This document shows positions 18,525 to 28,071 of a stretch of 64,000 nt of DNA, piece after piece; the stretch's first letter is position 1, and every line of letters begins with the position of its first letter. The DNA is from Prorocentrum cordatum. Its lineage: Eukaryota; Sar; Dinophyceae; Prorocentrales; Prorocentraceae. Below the pieces are notes generated by a model. The model did not search any database. It was given only the letters and a program-made list of their open reading frames with translations, and was not told the origin of the DNA. The DNA lies in assembly GCA_963575745.1 (NCBI GenBank), contig CAUYUJ010004780.1, positions 236,812 to 300,811 of the forward strand, read 5' to 3'. The translations under genes and the position numbers were made by a program.

Positions 18525-18762
18525 AAAGAAAATCAGCACTTTACCTCGTTATTTACGCAAAATAATTTCGCCGGCCCTCTTCAAGTCAAAACCGGAGATA
18601 AACCCACTAAAAGAGAACCCTGGGCCGGCGCCCTTTCCGGGAAAAATCAGCACTTTACGTCGTTATTTACGCAAAATAATTTCGCCGGCCCTCTTCAAGT
18701 CAAAACCGGGGGTAAACCCACTAAAAGAGAACCCTCGGCCGGCGCCCTTTCCGAGAACAAAA
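18525..18762. repeat. Family D repeat, two tandem copies
   Basis: Unit of about 115-120 bp: TTTACCTCGTTATTTACGC, AATTTCGCCGGCCC, CTTCAAGTCAAAACC, ACCCACTAAAAGAGAACCCT, GCCCTTTCCGGGAAAAA. Other copies lie at 20342, 39778, 42985, 44688, 47025, 48410 and 50248. Confidence 0.85.
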
Positions 18763-18984
18763 CATGTGCAGCATGGTCACGTTTTCACGATACCCAACTG
18801 GGCGACACCTCACGAAACATCCCCCGAGACACCCCGCGAAACATCCCACGAGACACCTCACGAAACATTCCACGAGACACCTCACGAAACATTCAACGAG
18901 ACACCCCGTGAAACATTCCACGAGACACCCCACGAACAGGCAACCACTCAACCAGACACCCCACGAAACATTCCACGGGGGTGC

Positions 18985-19305
18985 GACTGGGTGTGGTCGT
19001 GCTGGGGTGTGGTCGTGCTGGGGTGTGGTCGTGCTGGGGAGTGGTCGTGCTGGGGTGTGGTCGTGCTGGGGGGTGGTCGTGCTGGGGTGGGGTCGTGCTG
19101 GGGGGGTGGTCGTGCTGGGGGGTGGTCGTGCTGGGGCGTGGTCGTGCTGGGGCGTGGTCGTGCTGGGGCGTGGTCGTGCTGGGGTGTGGTCGTGCTGTGG
19201 TGGTCGTGCTGGGGTGTGGTCGTGCTGGGGTGTGGTCGTGCTAGGGTGTGGTCGTGCGTGCTGGGGTGGGGTCGTGCTGGGGTGTGGTCGTGCTGAGGTG
19301 GCCCG
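18985..19305. repeat. 16-bp G-rich minisatellite (TGTGGTCGTGCTGGGG)n
   Basis: Roughly twenty units of TGTGGTCGTGCTGGGG with point variants and small indels. The GGGG runs recur every 16 bp on one strand. Confidence 0.95.
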
Positions 19306-19579
19306 CACCCTGTGATTTATCGATCGGGATTTCAACATGATGGACCCACGAACCCGGAAAGGGATATAGACATGTGGAGCATGGGCACGTTTTCACGATA
19401 CCCAACGGGGCAACACCTCACGAAACATCCCACGAGACACCTCACGAAACATCCCACGAGACACCTCACGAAACATTCCGCGAGACACCTCACGAAACAT
19501 TCCAGGAGACACCCCGCGAAACATTCCACGAGACACCCCACGAAACATTCCACGACGACAGGCAACCACTCAACCAAGG

Positions 19580-20070
19580 CGGTGTGGTCGTGCTGGGGAA
19601 GTGCGTGGTCGTGCTGGGGCGTGGTCGTGCTGGGGCGTGGTCGTGCTGGGGCGTGGTCGTGCTGGGGTGTGGTCGTGCTGTGGTGAGGTCGTGCTGGGGG
19701 TGTGGTCGTGCTGGGGTGTGGTCGTGCTGGGGTGTGGTCGTGCTGTGGGGGTGGTCGTGCTGGGGGGGGTCGTGCTGGGGGGGTGGTGCGTGCTGGTCGT
19801 GCTGGGGGGTGGTCGTGCTGGGGCGTGGTCGTGCTGGGGCGTGGTCGTGCTGGGGTGTGGTCGTGCTGTGGTGAGGTCGTGCTGGGGTGTGGTCGTGCTG
19901 GGGTGTGGTCTTGCTGGGGTAGGGTCGTGCTGGGGTCGGGTCGTGCTGGGGTGTGGTCGTGCTGGGGTATGGTCGTGCTGGGGTGGGGTCGTGCTGGGGT
20001 GGGGTCGTGCTGGGGTCTGGTCGTGCTGGGGTGTGGTCGTGCTGGGGTATGGTCGTGCTAGGGTGGGGTC
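19580..20070. repeat. 16-bp G-rich minisatellite, second array
   Basis: About thirty units of the same 16-bp repeat, ending in CGTGCATTTCGCTCGAGACATCC, where family A begins. Confidence 0.95.
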
Positions 20071-20476
20071 GTGCATTTCGCTCGAGACATCCTGCCAAAA
20101 TTCCAGGAAATCGTACAAAAACAAAGGAATTAGTCGAGACATCATCGAAATTCCTTCGCGCGGGGCGCTTTTCCGCGTCGCGGTCGGCTCTGCAAAACAA
20201 GCGTTTCGCTCGAGACATCCTCGGCAAACTCTGCGGAGCAAGCGTTTCGCTCGAGACATCCTCAACACACGAAAAAGTGGCCCGCACCCTGTGATTTATC
20301 GATCGGGATTTCAAAAACAAGCGTTTCGCTCGAGACATCCTCAAATTTTAATTCGCCGGCCTCCTTCGACCTCGATATTTATCAGGGAAAAAATTCGCCG
20401 GCCTCCTTCAAGTTGGCACCGGGGGACAGGTTTACCCACTAAAAGAGAACCCTGGGCCCATGCCCTTTCCGGGAAA

Positions 20477-21445
20477 AACATGATCGACCCACGAACCCGG
20501 AAAGGAATATAGAAATGTAAGGCATTGCAACGTTTCAAAGACACCTGATTGGGCGACGGGCACATGCAATGCTGAATGTATCGATGATGATGTACTGTGC
20601 CGAGGGCTGTGCTGTGCTGGGCCGTGCTGAACTGCGATGTGCCATGCCGCGATTGTGCTCTATATAGCGTTGTGGATCGAGTCCTCCCTGGCATCCGAGT
20701 CCTCACCGAACTGATCTGGATCGTAAGCTCGAGCTGCCTGAGCAGATGGTAGCTGCCCCAGAACTGATCGACAGAGGGAACATGCTAAGAGGACGCGCCG
20801 CGGAACGTCCTAAGGGACGCGCCAGGCGACGTGCCAGGGGACGTGCCATGGGCACGCACCGCGGGACGTGCCAATGGGACGCGCTACGGAACGTGCCAAT
20901 GGACGTGCCGAGGGACGTGCCAGGGGACGCGCCGCGCAACGTGCCAGGTAGACTCGCCACGGAACGCGCCAAGGAACGTTTTAAGGTGCATAGTTGAGTG
21001 TATCGATCTTGATGTACCGTGCCGACGGCTGTGCTGTGCTGGGCCGTGCTGAACTGCGATGTGCCATGCCGCGATTGTGCTCTATATAGCGTTGTGGATC
21101 GAGTCCTCCCTGGCATCCGAGTCCTCACCGAACTGATCTGGATCGTAAGCTCGAGCTGCCTGAGCAGATGGTAGCTGCCCCAGAACTGATCGACAGAGGG
21201 AACATGCCAAGAGGACGCGCCGCGGAACGTCCTAAGGGACGCGCCAGGCGACGTGCCAGGGGACGTGCCATGGGCACGCACCGCGGGACGTGCCAAGGGG
21301 ACGCGCTACGGAACGTGCCAATGGACGTGCACCGCGCGACGTGCCAGGGGGACTGGCCACGGGACGCTCCGAGGCTGCAATGCTAAGGGTGTCGATATTG
21401 ATGTACCGTGCCGAGGGCTGTGCTGTGCCTGGGCGACCTGGAAGC
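20477..21445. repeat. Family C repeats, two tandem copies
   Basis: Starts with CATGATCGACCCACGAACCC, then two copies each of the TGTATCGATC...GTGCTGTGCTGGGCCGTGCTG section and of the GGGACGTGCCA minisatellite. The two copies are nearly identical from the CTCTATATAGCGTTGTGGATC phrase onwards. Confidence 0.85.
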
Positions 21446-21825
21446 GTGAAAACACGCGTTTCGCTTAAGACGTTGTCAGCACATCCTCATGCTAGACATC
21501 CGCCTGGCAACCTGGACACAAACAAGCGTCTCGCTCGAGACATCCTCAACAAATCTTCATGCTAGACATCCGCCTGGGCGACCTGGACACGTGAAAACAA
21601 GACTCTGGTTCGAGACATCCCCAACAAATCCTCATGGTAGACATCTGTCTGGGCCACCTGGAGGCGTGAAACCAAGCGTCTCGCCCGAGACATCCTCAAG
21701 ACCTGGGCACGTGAAAACAAGCAATCCACTTGAGAGATCCTCAGAATTCAGGTCCCCAGGAGAGGACAATCTATAACACAAAACAAGCGTTTCGCTCGAG
21801 GTATCCTCAACAAATTCTGCACATG
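21446..21825. repeat. Variant family A array with CTAGACATCCGCCTGG units
   Basis: Four units of about 60-75 bp combining GAGACATCCTCAACAAATC with a GCTAGACATCCGCCTGGGCG / ACCTGGACACGTGAAAAC section not seen in other family A arrays. Confidence 0.75.
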
Positions 21826-22304
21826 ATCGGCCCACGAACCCGGAAAGGAATATAGAACTGTAACACATGGCAGCGTTTTCAAAGACATCGGGTTCGATCT
21901 TGATGTACCCTGCCGAGGGCTGTGCTGTGCTGCACCGTGCTGAATTGCGATGTGTCATGGCGCGATTGTGCTCTATAGCCTCGTGGATCGAGTCATCCTG
22001 TGCATCCGAGTCCTGACCGAACTGATCTGGATCTTAAGCTCGAGCTGCCTGCCCACATAGTAGCTGCCCCAAAACTAATTGACAGGGGAACATGCAAGGA
22101 GGACACGCCGCGAAACGTCCAAAGGGATGCGCCAGGCGACGTGCCAGGGGACGTGCCATGGGGTCGCACCGCGGGACGTGCCAAAAGGACGCGCTACGGA
22201 ACGGGCCAATGGATGTGCCACGGGATGTGCCAGGGGACGCGCTACGCGACGTGCCAGGGGGGCTCGCCACGGGACGCGCCACGGAACGTGCCAAGTTGCA
22301 ATGC
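21826..22304. repeat. Family C repeat interrupted by element 3
   Basis: A family C copy running up to CAAGTTGCAATGC, where element 3 begins. AATGC (22300-22304) is the left target duplication, repeated at 31186-31190. Uninterrupted copies elsewhere read CAAGTTGCAATGCTGAGTG. Confidence 0.85.
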
Positions 22305-22456
22305 TGAGAGTCTGCCCAGGCGGGCAGGGATCGCTGATAAGGATGCTTTATACCCTTGATCCAAAAAGGGCGCCCTGTGAACGCGTGCGCTGCTGTAGAA
22401 ATCAAGATAAGAACAGATACTACACACACGCCTGCTAAATACCCGTTTCTCTGACA
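22305..22456 (-). repeat. Element 3 3' LTR (152 bp)
   Basis: TG...CA boundaries. It differs from the 5' copy by an AG duplication near its start and three transitions. The sense strand has GCCCTTTTTGGATCAAG at 22355-22371, resembling the spliced-leader 3' end. Confidence 0.95.
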
Positions 22457-22809
22457 CCCCTCCGTGACCATCGAGGTCTGTCCTCGTAGGGCACAATCCC
22501 GGGCAAACGGGGGGATCGGAGACAGAAGCGGCGGAACTTCGTCCTGACCCAAAAAACGATGCGGGGCTAAGCTTCATTAGACAGAGAAGAAAAAACAAAT
22601 GAGATAATGAAATCCACTGCCCTTCAAGATGGAAAATCTTCCAAGGAATCGGCAGAGCGGGTGCCTATACAGGCGTGCAAATATGGAGCTATAAAACACA
22701 GGGCGGTACCTAGCTAGGCTAGGGCGTAAACGAGACGAATGCGAAACCAAACGGTGCGTGGGAGAGGAGGAGGAGGAGGAGGAGAAGGAGGGAAACGAAA
22801 ATCGGGGGA
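22457..22809 (-). other. Element 3 3' region with purine tracts
   Basis: Non-coding. GGAGGGG directly upstream of the 3' LTR (plus strand 22457-22463) is the likely polypurine primer. Plus-strand GGAGGAGGAGGAGG at 22758-22792 makes a pyrimidine tract just after the pol stop. Confidence 0.55.
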
Positions 22810-25800
22810 CTACCCCTCCGCATCGCCTGGCCGGGCCTTGCGGGCTCGGCGCGCCTCACCAGCCGCTGCCTTGGGAGCGAGCATCTCCTCCGTCTGTGCC
22901 AAACACCACCAGCGGCCCTCGGTCAGCCGCTCGAGCAAGAAACTCCTCTCAGCCTCGGCCTTCGTCAGAGCGTCCGCGATCATTAACTTCGTGTCGATCC
23001 ATCTGACTCGTATCCTCCAGTCATCACCCTCTCGCTCCTGCTTCAGCACGTCATGGCCGAGCAGCTGACGGATCTGGGCCATCAGAATCCGTACCCTCTT
23101 GTCAGCGGGCTGACCACCATCCTTCTCCAAGGAGGTGACGAGGCCGTTCGCGTCCGTCAGCAGCAGCAGGTGCTTGCCGTCGAAGAACGGGTCGAACTGG
23201 TAGGACGAGTAGCCGGGGTCGGAGATCTCGGCGATCACATGCTTGAGGAACTCCGCGCTCTCGGCCGTCGTCAGGAAACCGTTGCATTCAGCTGCGAGCG
23301 ACCCGCGAACCGCTCGCTTGATCGTCGCACTAGCCCATTCCAGCGGATGGATGATCGCGGCGGCGTCCATCTCGAGGTCGGGCGACGCCATGCCGATGAT
23401 GTAGCCGCACTGCGACTTGACCTTCTCGCCCAGCGTCAGGTCATCGATGTTGCCGTGGCTGCTGTCGCCGCAGCCGAACACGATAGCGCTGTCCCAGTCC
23501 AGGCGGGACGAGAACACCAGCTTGAAGTCGACGTCGTCCTTGGCCATCTTGATGGCACGATTCACTGCAACGACGTCGCGGATCTTGGGGCCACTCATAG
23601 ACTGAGCCCCAAGCGAAGCGTGGAAGGCCAGGTCAGGGCGCGTCTGCCGCGCTACCCAGCCAAGCGACCCAACACCGCTACGGAGGGCAGAGATCTCCTC
23701 CGGGGTGAGCGGCGCATTGGGCTTGCGCCGGCGGTGTGGCTCGAGGGCGATGTACTCCAGCGCCTCGACCGTGGCGGCCTGGCCGATCTTGATGTCGAAG
23801 GTCTGGCTGTCCTGCTCCACGACCTTGCCGCAGTACCTGAACGTGTCGGACTGGAAGGAAAAGTGAATCTTGTCCCTGATGATCTCCATCACGCGCTCGA
23901 ACTGCTCGCCCGCGCCCGCGACGAAGAGGTCGTCGACGTGCGTGCACAGCAAGCCGATGAGCTTGCCCAAGCTGTCCCTGAGCATGAACAGGCAGGGCTC
24001 GTAGATGGACTCGCGCCAACCCTGCTCCACGAGGATGGCGCGCAGATGCAGCCACCACTGCCTGCCCGCGTCCTTGGTGCCGTAGATGGCGCCGCGAGCG
24101 CGCATGTAGGACCCCTCCGGAACTCCAGGTGGTGGAGGACGAGGAGCTCGAAGAAGCAGAATGCGCTCAATGCCCTTGGACTGCAGGTAGGCCGTCGCAG
24201 CATCAGCCGCCCTTACCTGCCACCGATGGGAGGCAGCGTAGCTGGCGACCAGGTGGAAAGCCAAAAGGCTGGCAGTAGGAGCGTCGCCTCGGATATCATC
24301 TCCTCGTTCCTGGCAGCCCTGCACGACGAGCCGACTCTTGGCAGCGAGCGGGATGTCGTCATAGGTCTGCTTGGGGTTGCGCTTCTTGGCGTTCTTGTCC
24401 GTGTGAACCCAGCGCGTCCCAACCGGGGAGGCACCCCTGTTGAGGAGCTCCTTGGCCTGGTTGGAGCTCAGCACCTCGACGGCCTGGAACTCGGTCCAGC
24501 TGCGCCACTCCTTGGCCATGGCCTGGTCGAACTCCTTCCTCTGCTCTGGGGCGAGATCTTGAAGTCTGATCTCGGAGCGGACCGCGCCCTTGGTGAGGTA
24601 GGCGAACTCGACGGTGTCATTCGTGCCCACGTCCTCCTCGGTGTGGACGAAGATGGTCTCGACCGCGGTGATGCCACCAGGCAGAGGCCGGCGAAGGCGA
24701 GCATCGCGAAGAGCAAGACCTCTGACGTCGATGTCATCGATCACGATGCCCGTCTTGATGTCTCTGGTGATGCGGCGAAGCACCTTGGACCAGCGAGGGC
24801 CACGCATGTCCGTGGCGATGAACTTCTTGATGCCGTAGTCGGTGCGACGCCACTCGTAGGCGACAGCCAGGTCCGGCTTGTAGTCGCTGGTGAAGAACAC
24901 TTCGTGAAGGGCATCCTCCATGACGCGGGACCCCTCCTCCACGTAGCCCTGGAAGGTGCGAGGCTTCTTGGTAGAATCCCGATCCAGACGCTCCGGATCG
25001 CGCATGGCTCTGTCCAGCTGGGCAAGCGGCGGGCCTCTGCGCTTCTCCCCGCGCTCCAGGCCCACGCCCATCTCGTCGTCCGGGGGCACCGGCTTGTCGA
25101 TAGCCTCGTCGTCAGGGGGCACCGGCTTGTCGATAGCCTCCTGGGGTACTCGAGGATCGACCCGGTGACCTTTAACTTCGGAATAAATGCCGGGCTCGCC
25201 CGGGCCGCACGAGCGCGGCGGCCCCTCTGCCTCTGGGAGCCCCGGGCGTGGTGGCTCAGGAACCACAGGAGGAGGCTGATGCTGAGCTGGTGGTGGTAGT
25301 AGTGTGTCGTCAGTCTCCTGAATAATTGGAGGTGCTTGTTGTGGTACTTCGTGTGATGCCTGTTGTGGTACTTCGTGCGCCGGCTGTGGAGGGTCGACCC
25401 GCTGCTGTGGTAGATGGTCCTCGGTGTTGAACTCGTCGAGGTCGAAATTTGCATCAGGTCCTGGCCCGGCAGATCCGAGCGCGCCCCCAACCACCCCTCG
25501 GTGACCAGCCGCGCGCTGTTGCGGCCTGGGCATCGGGGCGGGCGAGGCTGCCGCCGTGTCGGCCCGGATGTCGATGTAGTGCCTGGCCCCCTTCAGCGAC
25601 CGGAGGGACAGCAGGTCCGGGTTCACGTAGGTGTGCATGGCGAGCAGCTCGTCCTCGGAGGCGAACCTGAGCGACTCAGGGGCTGCGAGCACGGTGGTGT
25701 GTCCATAGCGCAGCCACGCTGCATGGGCCAGCGTGCCGACGGGCTCGTCGGTGTCGCGAGAGAGATGGCGAGGGTCGCGCACCTCATGCCCGATAACCCG

Positions 25801-28071
25801 GGCCGGCCCAAACCAGCGGCGCGTGACCTCGGGGCTCTCGCCGACTCGGGTTTGCGACCGGCGGAAGTACACGATGGCCCCAATGTTGAAAGGGCCTCGG
25901 CTAGGCCGCGCCTTGCGCAGGATGGCGCGCTTGACGCGGTCGTCGGAGTCGAGGCGGACGTGCGCGATGCGGGCCGCCTCGCGCAGGGCCATGGTGCGGG
26001 CCATGGCAGACTGTGGGTCGAGCGACGCCTCGATGACCTCCAGCCGCTGCGCCTCGTCGTCTTGCAGGAGGCTTCCTGGGGCGCGGGGCCCGTGCGACCC
26101 CAAGACCAATTGCGAAGGGGAGAACCCCCCGCGCCGGCCCAGCTCGTTCTTGACCTGGGTCACGATGGAGGCGGTCTCCTCGACGTCATCCAGCCCTGTG
26201 ACCTGGGAGTCGGCGACAGTGCGTCGCCAGATCTCCTTCCAAATGCCCCCGTGGCGCTCGCACTTGCCGATGAGGTGCGGCGTCTCCAACGGGGCCAGGT
26301 CGACCTGCACGCCGTGCGCCTTCGCGTTAGAGGCGAAATCCTTCATCCACTCCTTGCCCAGGTCCACCGTGAGCTTCTCTGGGTAGCCAGCCCACGGGGT
26401 CCAGCTGGTAGTGAACGCCTTGGTAGTGGCACGCGCCGTCGGTGATCCACGAGCCGGGCCCATGCAGCACGCGACTTGGAAGTTCGTGCCCTCGCAGATA
26501 CAGTTCATAAAGAAATAAGGGGTCCCGGCAGCGTCGTAGGCGTGGCAGGTGTCCAGCTGGATGGCGTAGTTGAACACGTACTGACCTGGCAACCGCGAAG
26601 GTCGTGGGGCGCGCCGACGAATGGCGTCGCCACAAGCGTCGCAGGAAAAGAACTCCACGTACTTCAGCACCTCCGGCTTGACTCCTCGGCGCCTCAGCAG
26701 CCTGGTCAGCGTCACGTTCGAGCAGTGGTGGAAGTTGACGTGGAGCTGGCGGATGGCCTTCCTGACCTCCGGCGGGGCCTCCAGCCATCGCCTGCGCCGC
26801 TCGGCCTCCTGAGTGTTGGTGATGGGGCCGAGCTGAGCGGCCTCTCGGGCTCGCTCGCCGTCGGGATCGACGGCTGGCGGAGGTGGTGGCTCCCCCACAG
26901 CTTCTTGGTCAGCTGGAGGAGGAGCAGGCTCAGGCGCGTTCGGGTCCAGCGGTGGCGCTGGCGGCGCCATGGCTGCCCGGTACGGGTGCCCCCGCAGCCT
27001 GGTCCGTCGTCGTAGTCGAACTGGCCCACGAAGGTCTGGACCGTCCTCTGCTGGGAACTGCCAGTCAGTGTCCGTGGCGTTGTCGACGATGGCCTGCTGT
27101 ACGATGCTGCGGGCGACGATGTGGTTGAGCTCCTCCGGCCACTCGGCCGCTTGCAGGGTGCGCGGCCCGAACTTGTTGCGGCCCTTGAGCTGATCGTGCT
27201 GGGTGCAGCTGCACTTCTTGTCGGAAAGGGCCTCGACCAGCGTGTCCATGGTGGTAATGATCATCATGGGCTTGCGATGAGCCAAGCCTGACTCAGCATC
27301 GCGGTGCCCTGCCTGGCAGCCGTCGAAGGTGACCTTCTTCAGCATGCCCTTGTCCAGGAGAGAACGAATCCTTGACATCTCCGGCTGGTCGAAGGCCTCG
27401 GAGCCCTGGGGATGCTCCAGCGCCACGTGGAAGCCCCTCCGCACTCGGCTGTCCACTGAGGAGTCCACCTGCCTGAGAATGGGGCGGTTCGCCTCGCGCT
27501 TGGCCAAGATCTTCCTCTCGGACTCCGGGCACCGGGCCATGTTGAATCTGCTCCAGTTGCCCCGCGGCGAGCAGGGGTGCGAGACCACGAGGCAGTACGG
27601 CTCCTCGTTGGTGATCTCCGCGTCGCACCTCTGCCTGCCCAGCCTGGTGGTAGCGTCCCAGCCCGTGTGCTTGTCCAGCGGGACGCCGACCGAGAGGCCC
27701 ATCGCGGCCATGATCACTGTCAAACCCATCTGGCCGGCGTAGGTCTGCTTGACCCACGTCCGGGCACCGGCAGGCAGCCGGGCCTTCGGCGGATGCTTCT
27801 CCACGACGGCCTGCACCACCTCGTCCTGCACGGCGATGGCCTGCAGGGAATTCTCGAGCTTCTTGGACTTCTTGTTGGTGAGGTTGCGCTTGCCGCCCCA
27901 CTCGATGGCCTCGGCGGCGAAGACGTCCGGTCCGTAGTCGTGGTCGACGACCGTCTGGAGGCACTCGTCGTCCGTAGTCTCGCCGATCTCGATGTCCAGG
28001 AAGCTGGGGAGAGGCTCAGCCGAGCTCTCCTCGATGAAGGTGATGCCGACGTGGAATTGCTCGGGGAAGAA
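22810..28071 (-). CDS. pol: Element 3 Pol: methyltransferase-like module, integrase, RT, RNase H
   Basis: No ATG start is used: the frame overlaps the gag end and is entered at about 28061-28072 (TTTCTTCCCCGA), +1 relative to gag. The reading on both sides, EDHHLEF then FPEQFHVGITFIEESS, joins smoothly. Numbered from the GTG at 27831: residues about 30-225 form a methyltransferase-like module with HPCSPRGNWSRF (C87) and VALEHP (E139). Integrase has H364, H368, C397, C400, D427, D490 and E525. A proline-rich linker contains a doubled IDKPVPPDDE. RT spans about 1136-1330 with D1210 and THVDD (D1300/D1301). RNase H follows, with GCGDSS, AECNG, TDANGL and DALTK. The module sits before integrase, unlike element 1. 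No internal stops. Confidence 0.92.
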   Translation of the reverse strand, partial: FFPEQFHVGITFIEESSAEPLPSFLDIEIGETTDDECLQTVVDHDYGPDVFAAEAIEWGGKRNLTNKKSKKLENSLQAIAVQDEVVQAVVEKHPPKARLPAGARTWVKQTYAGQMGLTVIMAAMGLSVGVPLDKHTGWDATTRLGRQRCDAEITNEEPYCLVVSHPCSPRGNWSRFNMARCPESERKILAKREANRPILRQVDSSVDSRVRRGFHVALEHPQGSEAFDQPEMSRIRSLLDKGMLKKVTFDGCQAGHRDAESGLAHRKPMMIITTMDTLVEALSDKKCSCTQHDQLKGRNKFGPRTLQAAEWPEELNHIVARSIVQQAIVDNATDTDWQFPAEDGPDLRGPVRLRRRTRLRGHPYRAAMAPPAPPLDPNAPEPAPPPADQEAVGEPPPPPAVDPDGERAREAAQLGPITNTQEAERRRRWLEAPPEVRKAIRQLHVNFHHCSNVTLTRLLRRRGVKPEVLKYVEFFSCDACGDAIRRRAPRPSRLPGQYVFNYAIQLDTCHAYDAAGTPYFFMNCICEGTNFQVACCMGPARGSPTARATTKAFTTSWTPWAGYPEKLTVDLGKEWMKDFASNAKAHGVQVDLAPLETPHLIGKCERHGGIWKEIWRRTVADSQVTGLDDVEETASIVTQVKNELGRRGGFSPSQLVLGSHGPRAPGSLLQDDEAQRLEVIEASLDPQSAMARTMALREAARIAHVRLDSDDRVKRAILRKARPSRGPFNIGAIVYFRRSQTRVGESPEVTRRWFGPARVIGHEVRDPRHLSRDTDEPVGTLAHAAWLRYGHTTVLAAPESLRFASEDELLAMHTYVNPDLLSLRSLKGARHYIDIRADTAAASPAPMPRPQQRAAGHRGVVGGALGSAGPGPDANFDLDEFNTEDHLPQQRVDPPQPAHEVPQQASHEVPQQAPPIIQETDDTLLPPPAQHQPPPVVPEPPRPGLPEAEGPPRSCGPGEPGIYSEVKGHRVDPRVPQEAIDKPVPPDDEAIDKPVPPDDEMGVGLERGEKRRGPPLAQLDRAMRDPERLDRDSTKKPRTFQGYVEEGSRVMEDALHEVFFTSDYKPDLAVAYEWRRTDYGIKKFIATDMRGPRWSKVLRRITRDIKTGIVIDDIDVRGLALRDARLRRPLPGGITAVETIFVHTEEDVGTNDTVEFAYLTKGAVRSEIRLQDLAPEQRKEFDQAMAKEWRSWTEFQAVEVLSSNQAKELLNRGASPVGTRWVHTDKNAKKRNPKQTYDDIPLAAKSRLVVQGCQERGDDIRGDAPTASLLAFHLVASYAASHRWQVRAADAATAYLQSKGIERILLLRAPRPPPPGVPEGSYMRARGAIYGTKDAGRQWWLHLRAILVEQGWRESIYEPCLFMLRDSLGKLIGLLCTHVDDLFVAGAGEQFERVMEIIRDKIHFSFQSDTFRYCGKVVEQDSQTFDIKIGQAATVEALEYIALEPHRRRKPNAPLTPEEISALRSGVGSLGWVARQTRPDLAFHASLGAQSMSGPKIRDVVAVNRAIKMAKDDVDFKLVFSSRLDWDSAIVFGCGDSSHGNIDDLTLGEKVKSQCGYIIGMASPDLEMDAAAIIHPLEWASATIKRAVRGSLAAECNGFLTTAESAEFLKHVIAEISDPGYSSYQFDPFFDGKHLLLLTDANGLVTSLEKDGGQPADKRVRILMAQIRQLLGHDVLKQEREGDDWRIRVRWIDTKLMIADALTKAEAERSFLLERLTEGRWWCLAQTEEMLAPKAAAGEARRARKARPGDAEG

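Larger units (their letters stand above)
18763..20475. repeat. Composite satellite block 1
   Basis: Order of modules: leader CATG...TCACGTTTTCACGATACCCAAC, a 24-bp array (18795-18980), a 16-bp array (18985-19305), a second leader starting GATGGACCCACGAACCCGG (19338), a second 24-bp array (19405-19560), a second 16-bp array (19580-20070), family A (20072-20345) and family D (20342-20475). The same order recurs at 43440-44818, 47125-48535 and 48562-50385. Long His/Thr/Pro-rich or Gly/Cys/Trp-rich frames on either strand are translations of the 16-bp unit. Confidence 0.85.

Noticed and set aside
18721-20344. Long minus-strand frames rich in His, Thr, Pro and Arg (similar at 43181-44687, 47348-48403, 48491-50247)
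   Set aside because: They are translations of the 16-bp minisatellite in different registers. Plus-strand Gly/Cys/Trp-rich frames over the same bases are equally open, and no domain or start context supports a gene.
23053-25299. 748-codon plus-strand frame opposite element 3 pol
   Set aside because: Antisense shadow of a clear RT/RNase H region.
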